NCBI GenBank assembly: GCA_029667085.1
Contig: JARUHJ010000003.1
Span: forward strand, 124,001-188,000
Length of the DNA: 64,000 nucleotides
Source: Deltaproteobacteria bacterium IMCC39524
GTDB taxonomy: Bacteria; Desulfobacterota; Desulfuromonadia; Desulfuromonadales; BM103
Direction of reading: 5' to 3'
The notes under the pieces were generated by a model. It worked only from the letters and a program-made list of their open reading frames with translations, did no database searches and had not been told where the DNA came from. Each line of letters opens with the position of its first letter. Position 1 is the first letter of the stretch. This document shows positions 63,031-64,000 of this stretch, piece after piece. The translations under genes and the position numbers were made by a program.

Positions 63031-63348
63031 TTAGAAGAGGCCCGGAATGTTCATGCCGCCGGTCAATTTGCCCATCTCTTCCTGAGCCATCTGCTGGCTT
63101 TGCTTGATCGCTTCGTTGACCGCTGCAGTCACCAGGTCCTGAAGCATCTCTACATCCTCCGGATCGACTGCTGTCGGGTCTATCTTCAGGTCAAGGAGCT
63201 GTTGCTTTCCACTGACGACGGCAGTCACCATGCCACCGCCGGAAGAGGCTTCAACCTGCTTGCTCTCGAGCTCTTCCTGAAGTTCTGCCATGCGGCGCTG
63301 CATCTGCTGAGCCTGCTTCATGATGTTGCCGATACCACCTTTTGCCAT
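63031..63348 (-). CDS. ebfC: Nucleoid-associated protein EbfC (YbaB)
   Basis: 105 residues. Starts MAKGGIGNIMKQAQQMQRRM, typical of YbaB/EbfC, with the central beta sheet (VTAVVSGKQQLLDLKIDPTAV) and C-terminal GGMNIPGLF. Dimeric DNA-binding tweezers protein. GGAGGAAGC precedes the ATG. Lies between dnaX and recR as in most bacteria. Confidence 0.95.
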   Translation of the reverse strand: MAKGGIGNIMKQAQQMQRRMAELQEELESKQVEASSGGGMVTAVVSGKQQLLDLKIDPTAVDPEDVEMLQDLVTAAVNEAIKQSQQMAQEEMGKLTGGMNIPGLF

Positions 63349-63477
63349 TGCGCTTCCTCCGTTCTTGTCAGCCTGACTTGGGGCTGCTCTGTTAATTTAT
63401 GACCAAATATATTGCTATGAGGGGTTTCGCCTACAGATGTTACTGCGCGCTCCTCAATCTTGCAGTCTACCTTATTT

Positions 63478-64000
63478 CTAAACAAATCCCTTGTCGATGG
63501 GGATAACTTTTTTAATTTCGCCTTTGAAAATGTCCTGCACCGACTTCAGCGCCGGGTGCTCCATGGCATCTTCGCGCAAACGTCGCATGCGATCTGTCTC
63601 TTTGGCTTCGCGTTCTTCCACCAGAGAAGGAGGCGCAGTACTCTGCTGTTCAATATCAACAGCAAGGATGCGTAGCTTTACCGGCTGCCCGAAGTACTCT
63701 GTTATCAAAACATCGAGATCCTGACTGATGTCCGGCTCCTGAAGCTGGCTGATCATGAACGACCCCTTTGCATAGCCTATCTCGATAACCGGAATTTCCA
63801 GCTTGAGAAGACGACCGTGTTCAAGGACAGAGCCAAGCATCGGTCGGCTTTGTTTGACTTGCTCAACCAGCCCCTGCCAACCCTTGCTCTCGGTCGATGT
63901 GGCGACGGGGGCTTCAGGCTTTTTTGGCGGCGGGTCCGGACTTGGGATTGGAGTGGTCGGTGCCGGCACCGGAGCTGGACTGGCACTCTGAGTCGAGCTT
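63478..64000 (-). CDS. dnaX: DNA polymerase III subunit gamma/tau, 3' part (truncated by window edge)
   Basis: Only the C-terminal about 174 residues are in the window; the 5' end lies beyond base 64000. A Pro/Ala-rich linker (PTTPIPSPDPPPKKPEAP) is followed by a tau C-terminal-like domain: WQGLVEQVKQSRPMLGSVLEHGRLL, IGYAKGSFMISQL, ITEYFGQPVKLRI. The last part (DAMEHPALKSVQDIFKGEIKKVIPIDKG) is the conserved DnaX end. Synteny with ebfC and recR supports the call. Confidence 0.88.
   Translation of the reverse strand, partial: SSTQSASPAPVPAPTTPIPSPDPPPKKPEAPVATSTESKGWQGLVEQVKQSRPMLGSVLEHGRLLKLEIPVIEIGYAKGSFMISQLQEPDISQDLDVLITEYFGQPVKLRILAVDIEQQSTAPPSLVEEREAKETDRMRRLREDAMEHPALKSVQDIFKGEIKKVIPIDKGFV

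Overview
The window looks like chromosome from a Desulfuromonadales-type deltaproteobacterium (Geobacter/Desulfuromonas/Geopsychrobacter relatives). The grounds are a Geobacter-style complex I operon, several c-type cytochrome modules, a single-chain pyruvate:ferredoxin oxidoreductase, MglA/MglB, and a GEMM-type cyclic-dinucleotide riboswitch of the kind well known in Geobacter. This placement is inferred from gene content; no rRNA or species marker is present.

Layout. 0-12 kb: nuoE-F-G-H-I-J-K-L-M-N on the + strand (nuoA-D would lie before base 1). Most junctions overlap, and every larger gap holds an inverted repeat. 12-20 kb: mixed housekeeping genes, namely a CoA-binding protein, a zinc-ribbon protein, a diheme-sensing diguanylate cyclase, a P460-type cytochrome, cyclophilin, a DDAH-like hydrolase, an RhlE-type helicase, a GIY-YIG protein, an AsmA-like protein and a YajD-type HNH protein. 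20-28.5 kb: an AT-richer, loosely packed accessory stretch. Its genes (monoheme cytochrome, outer-membrane barrel, 57-residue protein, CSD-DUF1294 protein, MltD-like transglycosylase, homocysteine methyltransferase, beta-helix protein) are separated by copies of a decayed interspersed repeat. The beta-helix gene sits behind a riboswitch plus terminator, and tRNA-Asn follows.

28.9-44.7 kb: a K+ channel coupled to a Kef-type antiporter, glutamate dehydrogenase, an RND efflux operon (OMF-MFP-RND), a secreted Gly/Arg-rich protein coupled to a DUF2092 protein, a CBS-HEPN protein coupled to an HD protein, and groES-groEL under CIRCE. 44.9-58.3 kb: a large Pro/Val/Glu-rich periplasmic protein, ArsS, then a type I secretion and adhesin-retention locus: LapB-like ABC, LapC-like HlyD, LapG-like protease, a membrane PAS/degenerate HD-GYP protein, and a divergent TolC-like gene, followed by mglB-mglA. 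58.5-64 kb: nifJ, recR, ebfC and the 3' part of dnaX, all on the - strand.

Three points deserve most attention. (1) In the lap-type locus, a protein with a degenerate HD-GYP domain occupies the place where LapD (degenerate GGDEF-EAL) sits in pseudomonads, suggesting a different c-di-GMP-reading output for LapG control. (2) The riboswitch carries A at the ligand-discriminating position, which in the GEMM-I family marks cAMP-GMP-selective members; it would gate a secreted beta-helix protein. (3) A translationally coupled CBS-HEPN plus HD-domain pair looks like an uncharacterised nucleic-acid-acting or stress module. The diguanylate cyclase keeps Asp at the GGDEF selectivity position, so it should make c-di-GMP and not the riboswitch's likely ligand.
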